Source: Pseudomonadota bacterium (GTDB taxonomy: Bacteria > Pseudomonadota > Gammaproteobacteria > Xanthomonadales > Marinicellaceae). Taken from it: a DNA stretch of 13,974 nt. Made by a program: the position numbers and the translations under genes. Position 1 is the stretch's first letter; every line of letters starts with the position of its first letter. The stretch is from positions 1 to 13,974 of the forward strand of contig QQUO01000116.1 of the NCBI GenBank assembly GCA_008501575.1, read 5' to 3'. Positions 5,915 to 12,022 of the stretch are shown one piece after another. The notes beneath the pieces were generated by a model. The model saw only the letters and a program-made list of their open reading frames with translations. It did not search any database and was not told where the DNA came from.

Positions 5915-7612
5915 ATGATGAACCACCTAAGCGCCAAAACCAGACATCTGTTGCTGGTCACATTGTTGTTTTCGGCCTTTGCCGTTAACGCCCTCACCCT
6001 TAATCCACTGATCGAAGCCCCGGACGGGCACACAATCATCAATCAAGAACCTCTGTTATACAACGATCAGATTATATTTATCACCAAACAAGACAGCGGT
6101 TACAGTTTATGGTCTTTTGATTTATCCAATCATAACTATACGATGTTACAGGATTTTGATCAGTTTAATCCTTCACAGAATTTTCATATTATTGACGGGT
6201 ATTTTTATTTCAGGGATAACAATGAACCCAGCCTTATTTGGCGTTCAGATGGCACCCCGGATGGTACCAGTCCAGTGCCTGGATTAATCACCTTTAGAGA
6301 CAGCTATCTGCAACCACAAAATAATTTACTATTCGCTCAGTGGGCCGGTGAAAATTCAGATATTGTTGGTTTCGATGGCAGTAATTATCGAAGTTATGGA
6401 GTACAACATTTCCCTTATGAAAAAGCGGTGTGCGCATTTTCACTAAATGACGTTATTATCCCATCCACAAATGTATTTGTTGGAAATGAGCAGCATTTAA
6501 TTCGTTATATGAATCAAGGTTCAATTAACTATACCAGTGATCTGCCCGCGGGTTTTAGAATACATGAAAACGGTGTTTGGCAATTTGGAAATACTTGTTT
6601 TTACTTTATAACCAGTCAAGTAAGCAGCCAATATTTTTATGATGTATTGGTTATTCCTGAATCAGGAGACACCTTTTTCTTAGGCGAAAGACTCGGCTTT
6701 ACTGGTTTATCACAAATCATTCAATTTAAGGGCAGTTATTTTGCCACGGGCAGAGACTCTGAAGGTGTTAATCAATTAATAAAAGTGTCACCGGACTTAT
6801 CTCAAATTGAAAAAAAAGTGTACCCAGAAAATTACCTAAATTTTGAAATGTTAACAACGAGCCAAGATTACTTAATTGCCTTTGAACGCAGTGGAGGTAA
6901 TGTGTCGCCACCGGTTTGGGCAACGAAGTATTATGATGAAAACCTTAGCTTAATATCGGGTTTAGGAGGTCATTTTAAATGGGCTCCGGAAATCCACCCA
7001 ACCGCAGAGGGTGAAACCATATTTTATACGGATTATAATATTTACACAGGTGTGAGAAAATATATTATTACAACAAGTATCGATGATTTAGAAAATGGGT
7101 TTGAGATAAATGGACAGGTTCTGGAGCATGTTATAACAAATGTTAGCAGTCCTGAAACCTATACGCTGATGCGAGATTTGACATCAGGTATTTATTCCAT
7201 TCATCATTTGAAACAGCTTCCGGATATGGGTTCGCAAAGTGTCGGCAACTGGTATAACCCCGATTATCAAGGCCAGGGTATGAGTGTTGTTGAAGGTTTG
7301 CGAGATGATGGCAGTCGTTATTTGTTTGTGACGTTGTACCTGTTTCGCGATGGTCAGCCCTTGTGGTTAGCGGGCGTGGCTGAAATCAATTACCCCCAAC
7401 CTGAGATAACCCTTGAGCTGGCGGAATACAATGGACTTGGACTATGGCAAGCGGATACACCGGCCAATGTTGACAAGTTTGCTGATATAACTTTAAGCAT
7501 GAGTGCATGTCATCAGATGATGATGCATTTAGTAACAGTCGATAATCAAACATTTAACATTGAACTGCAGCGAATGGTCAATAATGACATCAACCTTCGC
7601 TGTAAAGATTAG
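5915..7612 (+). CDS. Secreted protein with propeller-like N-terminal part and C-terminal Trp/Gly-rich module; function unknown
   Basis: I do not recognise a named family for this 565-residue protein. A signal peptide is clear: basic 'SAKTRH', then hydrophobic 'LLLVTLLFSAFA' and a plausible cleavage after 'VNA' (about residue 26). The N-terminal 400 residues are rich in aromatic and beta-type stretches. One segment, 'LIWRSDGTPDGTSPVPG' (about 107-123), resembles the 'ELWxSDGTxxGT' repeats of secreted beta-propellers. Residues about 441-490 form a separate module, 'VGNWYNPDYQGQGMSVVEG' followed by 'YLFRDGQPLWLAGVAE', of a kind I recall from secreted proteins of marine gammaproteobacteria. The middle is AT-rich (bases 6781-6840 are 19/60 GC) and the C-terminal module is not (7321-7380 are 33/60), suggesting different histories. 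ATGs at 5915 and 5918 are equivalent; neither has a clear Shine-Dalgarno sequence. Confidence 0.85.
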   Translation: MMNHLSAKTRHLLLVTLLFSAFAVNALTLNPLIEAPDGHTIINQEPLLYNDQIIFITKQDSGYSLWSFDLSNHNYTMLQDFDQFNPSQNFHIIDGYFYFRDNNEPSLIWRSDGTPDGTSPVPGLITFRDSYLQPQNNLLFAQWAGENSDIVGFDGSNYRSYGVQHFPYEKAVCAFSLNDVIIPSTNVFVGNEQHLIRYMNQGSINYTSDLPAGFRIHENGVWQFGNTCFYFITSQVSSQYFYDVLVIPESGDTFFLGERLGFTGLSQIIQFKGSYFATGRDSEGVNQLIKVSPDLSQIEKKVYPENYLNFEMLTTSQDYLIAFERSGGNVSPPVWATKYYDENLSLISGLGGHFKWAPEIHPTAEGETIFYTDYNIYTGVRKYIITTSIDDLENGFEINGQVLEHVITNVSSPETYTLMRDLTSGIYSIHHLKQLPDMGSQSVGNWYNPDYQGQGMSVVEGLRDDGSRYLFVTLYLFRDGQPLWLAGVAEINYPQPEITLELAEYNGLGLWQADTPANVDKFADITLSMSACHQMMMHLVTVDNQTFNIELQRMVNNDINLRCKD

Positions 7613-7628
7613 TCTCCAAAGACTAATC
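7607..7628. terminator. Hairpin spanning both stop codons of convergent genes
   Basis: GATTAGTCT (7607-7615) pairs perfectly with AGACTAATC (7620-7628) around loop CCAA. It covers the TAG of the secreted-protein gene (7610-7612) and most of the gloA stop (7627-7629 on the minus strand). Only 14 bases separate the genes. No T-run follows on either strand, so this may be a transcript-end stabiliser or a weak bidirectional terminator. Confidence 0.55.
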
Positions 7629-8046
7629 ACCACTTTCCCACTTTGGGCATGGATGCCCAGGGTTCTTTTTTCGGTAAAGGTTCACCTTTTTGTAACAGCT
7701 CAATAGAAATATTATCAGGACTTCTGACAAAAGCCATATGGCCATCTGATGGTGGCCGGTTAATGGTGATACCGGCGTCCATTAAGCGCTGGCAAATTTC
7801 ATAAATATCATCGACTTCATAGGCTATATGACCAAAATTCCGGCCTTCGTCATAGTCGCCGCCATCCCAGTTGTAGGTGAGTTCAAGTTGGGCTTGTTCA
7901 TCACCGGGGGCATGTAAAAAAACCAAAGTAAAACGTCCGGCTTCGACCTCTTTGCGGTGGGATTCGACCAGGCCAAGGTGTTTCACATAGAAGTCCAGAG
8001 ATTCCTCTAAATCAGAAACCCGGACCATGGTGTGTAAGTATTTCAT
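7627..8046 (-). CDS. gloA: Lactoylglutathione lyase (glyoxalase I)
   Basis: This cytoplasmic metalloenzyme converts the methylglyoxal-glutathione hemithioacetal to S-lactoylglutathione. At 139 residues it is close to the Escherichia coli enzyme (135). The paired beta-alpha-beta-beta-beta modules of the VOC fold are visible. The four metal ligands can be placed: H5 ('YLHTMVRV'), E55 ('QLELTYNWDG'), H73 ('NFGHIAYEV') and E116 ('ISIELLQ'), equivalent to H5, E56, H74 and E122 in E. coli. The short form without long insertions is typical of the Ni/Co-activated bacterial class; that preference is inferred. The start 'MKYLHTM' matches the family's N-terminus exactly. A weak GAGA lies a few bases upstream. 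It is divergent from the Tyr/His-rich protein and convergent with the secreted protein gene. Identity is secure. Confidence 0.96.
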   Translation of the reverse strand: MKYLHTMVRVSDLEESLDFYVKHLGLVESHRKEVEAGRFTLVFLHAPGDEQAQLELTYNWDGGDYDEGRNFGHIAYEVDDIYEICQRLMDAGITINRPPSDGHMAFVRSPDNISIELLQKGEPLPKKEPWASMPKVGKW

Positions 8047-8113
8047 GATATCTCAATGATGTAATGGTTATTTATATGTCTGGTTAAACACTAAATTTTC
8101 AAGCTAAACCGAT

Positions 8114-8128
8114 TCTGAACGGTTCAGA
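8114..8128 (+). promoter_or_regulatory. 15-base inverted repeat in the gloA / exported-protein divergent region
   Basis: TCTGAAC (8114-8120), one central G, and GTTCAGA (8122-8128) form a perfect 7-bp inverted repeat. TAGAAT (8129-8134, five of six to TATAAT) abuts it, without a matching -35 hexamer. The position, 37 bases before the first candidate start of the downstream gene, suits an operator. No regulator is identified. Confidence 0.4.
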
Positions 8129-8182
8129 TAGAATTCATCTGCTTACGATAAATTGGAGCCAAGTATGTATCAGGAGCACACC

Positions 8183-8824
8183 ATGAAAAAATTATCAGTC
8201 GTAACATTAATTGCTTTGCTTGGTTTAAGTTGGAGCGTTTCAGCCGGGCGTTATGACAATCATTCTAATAGACAGGTTAATACAGATGCCCGCAGTGCTG
8301 TAAAAGGTATCCACGACCAAAATCGACAGTCGCATCGTGGCCAATCGAAGCAAAAATACAGTCCCAATAATTCAAATAAGCACCGTTCCTATAATCGCCC
8401 ACATGGTCAGGTTAGATATCAAGGTGGTTTTAACCATGATTATCGCGACAATCGCCATTTTGATAACAGTTATGTGGTGACTAAACCCAACCATGCAAAA
8501 GGACCTTACCGCCAGAAATATCGAAACTACAGCTATGGTGATTGGCGTTATGACAGTCAGCGTTACCGCAGTCAATGGCGTCATTACGGCAACACTTACT
8601 ATTATTATCAGCCATACAGTCACGACCGTTATCGTTATCGCCCAATTCGTGGCTTAGGCCATTATTATGATCGAGTGGGTTATGGCTACGGCCATTGGCA
8701 TGAAGGTTTTTGGTGTCGCGATTATCATGAGCCGAGTTTCTATGTGAGTTATTACAATCATTATCCCTATCATAACGGCTGGCGCATCGGCGATGGTGAC
8801 TTTGGTATTTGGTTTCGGTTTTAA
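8183..8824 (+). CDS. Exported Tyr/His/Arg-rich low-complexity protein, function unknown
   Basis: A 213-residue protein is called from the ATG at 8183, which has AGGAG (8172-8176) 6 bases upstream and begins a textbook signal peptide: 'MKKLSVVTLIALLGLSWS' with cleavage likely after 'VSA' (residue 21). An in-frame ATG at 8165 also has a GGAG (8155-8158) at 6-base spacing and would add 'MYQEHT'. The mature part (about 192 residues) has roughly 30 Tyr and 16 His, with many Arg, Asn and Gly: for example 'GDWRYDSQRYRSQWRHYG', 'TYYYYQPYSHDRYRYRP' and 'GYGYGHWHEGFW'. There is a single Cys. The C-terminus 'DGDFGIWFRF' is more ordered. Metal binding or an RcnB-like periplasmic role is conceivable from His content only. 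It forms a single-gene unit with its own terminator, divergent from gloA. Confidence 0.8.
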   Translation: MKKLSVVTLIALLGLSWSVSAGRYDNHSNRQVNTDARSAVKGIHDQNRQSHRGQSKQKYSPNNSNKHRSYNRPHGQVRYQGGFNHDYRDNRHFDNSYVVTKPNHAKGPYRQKYRNYSYGDWRYDSQRYRSQWRHYGNTYYYYQPYSHDRYRYRPIRGLGHYYDRVGYGYGHWHEGFWCRDYHEPSFYVSYYNHYPYHNGWRIGDGDFGIWFRF

Positions 8825-8844
8825 GAACGTTTGCTGATATCGAT

Positions 8845-8870
8845 AAAGGCGACAAGATGGCGCCTTTTTT
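8845..8870 (+). terminator. Rho-independent terminator of the exported Tyr/His-rich gene
   Basis: AAAGGCG (8845-8851) pairs with CGCCTTT (8861-8867) around a 9-base loop, and the T-run continues to 8870 (six T in all). It lies 20 bases after the stop codon. Confidence 0.85.
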
Positions 8871-8986
8871 ATGCGGCGATACTATGGTGAATTAATTGAG
8901 GTTTAAGAATGATTATATTATCTTTGAAGTATTTGAGTTAACATTGTGTACCTGGGCATTCTTCATATTTTTAAGTGAGTCAAGTG

Positions 8987-9427
8987 ATGAGAACAAAATC
9001 TGAATTTAATCAGGCTTTTCCGGTACAGGTAACTTTGCCGGTGCAATGGGGCGATATGGATGCCTTTAATCATGTCAATAACACCATGTATTTTCGCTAT
9101 TTTGAAACCGCACGATTGGCTTATTTTGATGCTTTAGAGCTATTAAAAAACATGCGACAAGATCAGATTGGGCCGATACTGGCGGAAACATCCTGTCGAT
9201 TCAAACGGCCGTTAAACTATCCTGACACCATTCGGGTGGGGGCAGCCGTTAATGAGCAACATGAATACGGGTTTTTAATGAGGTATGGTATTTATAGCGA
9301 GTCACAAAAAACCGTGTGTAGTGAGGGCAGTGGTCGGATTGTGTTGTTGGACTATAAAACCGGGAAAAAAATTAAACCGAGTCAGGTGATGCTGGACGCC
9401 ATTGCAACAATTGAAAAAAATGAATAA
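8987..9427 (+). CDS. Acyl-CoA thioesterase, 4HBT hotdog family (YbgC/FadM-like)
   Basis: This 146-residue single hotdog domain probably hydrolyses acyl-CoA thioesters in the cytoplasm. The family signature is clear near the N-terminus: 'PVQWGDMDAFNHVNNTMYFRYFETAR', with D23/D25 near the usual catalytic aspartate position and 'HVNN' entering the long helix. 'SCRFKRPLNYPDTIRVG' and 'GSGRIVLLDYKTGKK' are the expected later strands. I chose the ATG at 8987; in-frame GTGs at 8975 and 8984 would add four or one residues, and GTGAG (8975-8979) may serve as ribosome binding site for the ATG. Substrate chain length cannot be told. It seems to be a single-gene unit, with 160 bases and a terminator before it and 81 bases after it. 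No convincing promoter was found upstream. Confidence 0.9.
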   Translation: MRTKSEFNQAFPVQVTLPVQWGDMDAFNHVNNTMYFRYFETARLAYFDALELLKNMRQDQIGPILAETSCRFKRPLNYPDTIRVGAAVNEQHEYGFLMRYGIYSESQKTVCSEGSGRIVLLDYKTGKKIKPSQVMLDAIATIEKNE

Positions 9428-9472
9428 ATACCGCATTAATTTCAGATAATGGTTTTGGCGATACTCATGATT

Positions 9473-9502
9473 TTCACTTTGCACAGTAATTCTTGCTAAA
9501 AT
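9473..9502 (+). promoter_or_regulatory. Promoter of the K+-channel-like gene, probably giving a leaderless mRNA
   Basis: Extended -10 TGCTAAAAT (9494-9502) has hexamer TAAAAT at 9497-9502; a partial -35, TTCACT (9473-9478), lies 18 bases upstream. A start 6-7 bases past the -10 falls at 9508-9509, on the A of the ATG. No Shine-Dalgarno sequence exists between the promoter and the ATG. Confidence 0.55.
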
Positions 9503-9508
9503 AAAAAC

Positions 9509-9958
9509 ATGATTACTTCAAGTCCTCCCATGTTTATGGCAGCCACTTTAATTAATGTCACACTGGTGGCATTGGTGGTGTTGATTCATTATGAATTCTT
9601 ATCGCGGTTAAGTATCTTCCCGGATAATAAACCGGTCAAGCCGCGACTGCGTGTGCTTAAAGGTGTTGTGGGGGCGCTGATTGCCCATACGGTGGAGATT
9701 TGGGTGTTTGCGGCGGGCTATTATTTGCAATTAAAAAATCCGGCCTTTGGGTCCCTGACTGGTGAGTTTGACGGTTCTTTCTGGGATTGTGTCTACTTTT
9801 CTTTCACCACATTTTCAACCCTGGGTTTTGGCGATATTGAGCCCCATGGTTTGCTGCGTTTTTTAACCGGCATCGAGTCGCTGACCGGGCTGGTATTGAT
9901 AACCTGGTCGGCATCTTTCTTGTTTATCAAGATGCAGAAATATTGGAATCAACACTAA
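9509..9958 (+). CDS. Small potassium-channel-like membrane protein (Ion_trans_2 type pore)
   Basis: This 149-residue membrane protein contains a K+-channel pore. Hydrophobic segments lie at about 9-30, 50-73 and 120-141. Between the last two is the pore region 'FWDCVYFSFTTFSTLGFGD', whose filter 'TLGFGD' (104-109) corresponds to canonical TVGYGD with Leu for Val and Phe for Tyr. 'FTTFSTLGFGDI' followed by a Gly-rich last helix ('IESLTGLVLITWSASFLF') is typical of two-helix pore proteins; the extra first helix makes three. There is no RCK/TrkA-N or cyclic-nucleotide domain, so no visible gating module; it should assemble as a tetramer. The start is the ATG at 9509. A second in-frame ATG at 9530 is possible but also lacks a ribosome binding site. 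Family call is strong, ion selectivity inferred. Confidence 0.9.
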   Translation: MITSSPPMFMAATLINVTLVALVVLIHYEFLSRLSIFPDNKPVKPRLRVLKGVVGALIAHTVEIWVFAAGYYLQLKNPAFGSLTGEFDGSFWDCVYFSFTTFSTLGFGDIEPHGLLRFLTGIESLTGLVLITWSASFLFIKMQKYWNQH

Positions 9959-10056
9959 ATTCCTGTTGTTAGCATAAGTCCGGTTTTTTTCGATACGCAC
10001 AAAACACATGTCTGTGAGCTCGATGCACAGCTTTTCTTAGTGAAAACCACTCAGTT

Positions 10057-10251
10057 TTACTGATCGTGCCGATTCCAGATACCGTGTCCTCGGCGTCGAT
10101 CCTGACCGCTGCGTCGATCCTCAAAGTCACTGTCAAAGCGAATGGAATCTCGGCGGTCACTGATTTGTCGCCGGTCACTGTGTCGCCGATCAAAGGCGGC
10201 GTGTTTTTGGGTGGTTTTACCACCGAATAAAGTCATGATTGAAAATGCCAT
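10057..10251 (-). CDS. Small DRR-repeat protein, function unknown
   Basis: This 64-residue reading frame runs on the minus strand. A hydrophobic start 'MAFSIMTLFGGK' is followed by a highly charged part with Asp-Arg-Arg at residues 21, 26, 32, 45 and 51: 'AFDRRHSDRRQISDRR' and 'FEDRRSGQDRRRG'. The tail is 'HGIWNRHDQ'. The regular 5-6 residue spacing is protein-level periodicity, which argues for a real gene, and the GGGG about 6 bases before the ATG is an acceptable ribosome binding site. I recall DRR-rich short proteins in other gammaproteobacteria but cannot name a family. Alternating acid/base character suggests a disordered or salt-bridged segment, perhaps binding nucleic acid or membrane surface. 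It sits alone between the channel gene and rdgC, divergent from rdgC. A second in-frame ATG is codon 6. Confidence 0.65.
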   Translation of the reverse strand: MAFSIMTLFGGKTTQKHAAFDRRHSDRRQISDRRDSIRFDSDFEDRRSGQDRRRGHGIWNRHDQ

Positions 10252-10475
10252 ATATACCCCATCCCGTGTCTGAATGTAAAAAAATGTGTTTCTCAGACAT
10301 CTTTATTGTGGTTATTATTGATACCATAAAAGCCCAATAAATACCAGTAAAAATATCATTTATATGCTGTTATACAGGCTTTAGGGCATGCTCTTGATCG
10401 ACACAGGGTATTTTCTTTTGGTGGGTAATTACCGTTTGTTTTGCTAAAATGGTTCATTTTTGACAAGGATAATTT
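10252..10475. other. Divergent intergenic region between the DRR-repeat gene and rdgC
   Basis: These 224 bases are AT-rich and carry no gene I can support. The right end holds the rdgC promoter core and ribosome binding site and a perfect 10-base palindrome, GGTAATTACC (10424-10433). I found no convincing minus-strand promoter for the DRR-repeat gene. Confidence 0.6.
10424..10450 (+). promoter_or_regulatory. rdgC promoter core with overlapping palindrome
   Basis: The extended -10 TGCTAAAAT spans 10442-10450 (hexamer 10445-10450). No good -35 is spaced correctly. The perfect palindrome GGTAATTACC (10424-10433) lies about 9 bases upstream of the TG, where a bound regulator would overlap RNA polymerase. 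The predicted start is near 10457. Confidence 0.5.
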
Positions 10476-11372
10476 ATGTGGTTTAAAAACGCCCGCGTGT
10501 TCCAACTTAATGAAGACTTTGGTTTATCTTCTGAACAATTGTCAGACGCTTTACAGGCAGATGCCCTACGCCCTTGTGGCCCTTTGGAATTAGTGACCAA
10601 GGGTTGGCTATCGCCTTTTGGTGAGGACAGCGATTTATTTGTGCTGCAAAGTGGAGATGCCATGCTATTTAGTTTGGGTATTGAAGAAAAAGTGTTACCG
10701 GCGGCGGTGGTCAATCACCAATTGAGTCAGCAAATTGGACAAATGAAACAAAGTACCGGAGAAAAACCGGGCCGTAAACAACAAATGGACATGAAGCAGC
10801 AACTCATGAATGAAATGTTGCCACAGGCCTTTGTTAAACCCAAAACAGTGCATGCTTATATTGATTTAAATCTCAATCAGCTGGTGGTTAACAGCGCTTC
10901 ACAAAATGCCGCTGAAGACCTGGTCAGCCAATTACGGCAAACCCTGGGTTCCTTTAAAGCCGCGGCTTACGGACCATCATCTTCCATGGCCGACAGCATG
11001 ACCCAATGGGTGATTAAAGATCAACCACCCGGTGGTTTTATGCTGGACAATGAAATTGTCTTAGAAACCCTGGATGACAATAAAGGTGTGGTGCGCGGTC
11101 GCAACATTGAGCATCTCGATGATCAAATGAAACGCCATATTGAAAATGGTTATTTGGTGACACAACTGGGTTTAAGTTATCAAGATCGGGTGGAATTTGT
11201 CTTGGGTCATGATATGGGGATTAAGAAAATTAAGTTTACGGATGTGGTGCTGGATCAGCTGGAAGAAAGCAGCATTGAATCCGAATGGCAATTGATGGAC
11301 AGTCAGTTTACTTTGTTTAGTTTAGAGGTTCGGGTTTTATTGACAGAATTAAACAAACTGTTTAAACATTAA
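10476..11372 (+). CDS. rdgC: Recombination-associated protein RdgC
   Basis: RdgC is a DNA-binding nucleoid protein that forms a ring around duplex DNA and limits RecA activity. This copy has 298 residues, close to the Escherichia coli 303. The N-terminus 'MWFKNARVFQL' matches the family's 'WFKN' start, followed by 'LRPCGPLELVTKGWLSPFG' (E. coli has 'FTPCGSQDMAKMGWVPPMG' here) and 'EEKVLPAAVVNHQL'. A Lys/Gln-rich helical stretch (about 85-110) leads to 'MLPQAFVKPKTVHAYIDLNLNQLVVNSAS', also a family landmark. AAGGA (10465-10469) lies 6 bases before the ATG, confirming the start. The HD-domain gene begins 5 bases after the stop, so rdgC heads an operon with it and slt. RdgC is largely confined to beta- and gammaproteobacteria, which supports the taxonomic call. 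Confidence 0.97.
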   Translation: MWFKNARVFQLNEDFGLSSEQLSDALQADALRPCGPLELVTKGWLSPFGEDSDLFVLQSGDAMLFSLGIEEKVLPAAVVNHQLSQQIGQMKQSTGEKPGRKQQMDMKQQLMNEMLPQAFVKPKTVHAYIDLNLNQLVVNSASQNAAEDLVSQLRQTLGSFKAAAYGPSSSMADSMTQWVIKDQPPGGFMLDNEIVLETLDDNKGVVRGRNIEHLDDQMKRHIENGYLVTQLGLSYQDRVEFVLGHDMGIKKIKFTDVVLDQLEESSIESEWQLMDSQFTLFSLEVRVLLTELNKLFKH

Positions 11373-11377
11373 GCGCC

Positions 11378-12022
11378 ATGCAATCCGAAAGGCTTCAGCA
11401 ATGGGAAGATCGTTTTTACCAATGGTTAATCGCCCAAGACAGTGCCGATGCCGCCCATGATACCAATCACATCAATCGGGTGGTGAAAACCGCCCGAAAA
11501 TTGGCTGAAGCTGAACGGGCAGAATTAGCGGTGGTGATACCAGCCGCCTGGTTGCATGATTGTGTGGCAGTGGCTAAAGATGATTCGCGACGATTTCAAG
11601 CATCAACTTTGGCGGCAAAAAAAGCCAGTCAATTACTCACCGAATGGGCCTATCCTGTTAAATACCTACCCGCCATCACTCATGCCATTGAAGCTCACAG
11701 TTATTCGGCAAATATTGAATGCCACACTTTGGAGGCTAAAATAATTCAGGATGCAGATCGAATGGACGCAATCGGTGCCATTGGTATTGCGCGAACGGTG
11801 ATGGTTGGTACAAGCTTGGGTAATCCGTTAACATATAATGAAGACCCGTTTTGTTATCATAGAAAACCGGATGATGGTTTGGCGATGGTGGATCATTTTT
11901 ATACCAAGTTACTGCACTTGAAAGAACAATTTCACACTCAGGCGGCGCGACAAGAAGCCAATCAACGCCACCAGTTTATGCTTGATTTTTTGAAACAATT
12001 AGAACGTGAGGTGATTGAATGA
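11378..12022 (+). CDS. HD-domain phosphohydrolase, YedJ-like
   Basis: This 214-residue protein is a cytoplasmic HD-superfamily metal-dependent hydrolase closely resembling Escherichia coli YedJ, whose substrate I do not know. Metal-binding residues are in order: H31 ('AHDTNHINRV'), H60-D61 ('AAWLHDCV'), and D125 in 'KIIQDADRMDAIGAIGIAR'. 'HAIEAHSYSA' and 'EDPFCYHRKPDDGLAMVDHFYTKLLHLKEQ' also follow the YedJ pattern. The catalytic set is intact and length is normal, apart from the shorter C-terminus. The start at 11378 lies 5 bases after rdgC, with no clear ribosome binding site, suggesting translational coupling. Its stop TGA (12020-12022) overlaps the slt ATG (12019-12021). Family is secure; substrate unknown. 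Confidence 0.92.
   Translation: MQSERLQQWEDRFYQWLIAQDSADAAHDTNHINRVVKTARKLAEAERAELAVVIPAAWLHDCVAVAKDDSRRFQASTLAAKKASQLLTEWAYPVKYLPAITHAIEAHSYSANIECHTLEAKIIQDADRMDAIGAIGIARTVMVGTSLGNPLTYNEDPFCYHRKPDDGLAMVDHFYTKLLHLKEQFHTQAARQEANQRHQFMLDFLKQLEREVIE

Noticed and set aside
8481..8855. Minus-strand frame of 124 residues antisense to the Tyr/His-rich gene, itself His/Asn/Asp-rich
   Set aside because: Its composition mirrors the repetitive codons of the sense gene. It runs through the sense-strand terminator and lacks start signals.
9979..9992. T-run after the channel gene as a terminator
   Set aside because: CCGG followed by seven T has no stem immediately before it, so it does not form a rho-independent terminator.
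10012..10030. CTGTG/CACAG inverted repeat downstream of the DRR-repeat gene
   Set aside because: A 5-bp stem with a 9-base loop and no adjacent T-run on the relevant strand is within chance expectation.
9969..10223. Alternative minus-strand frame of 84 residues overlapping the DRR-repeat gene
   Set aside because: It uses a different frame of the same DNA, has no recognisable motif, and lacks a ribosome binding site. The regular DRR spacing of the other frame is better evidence of coding.
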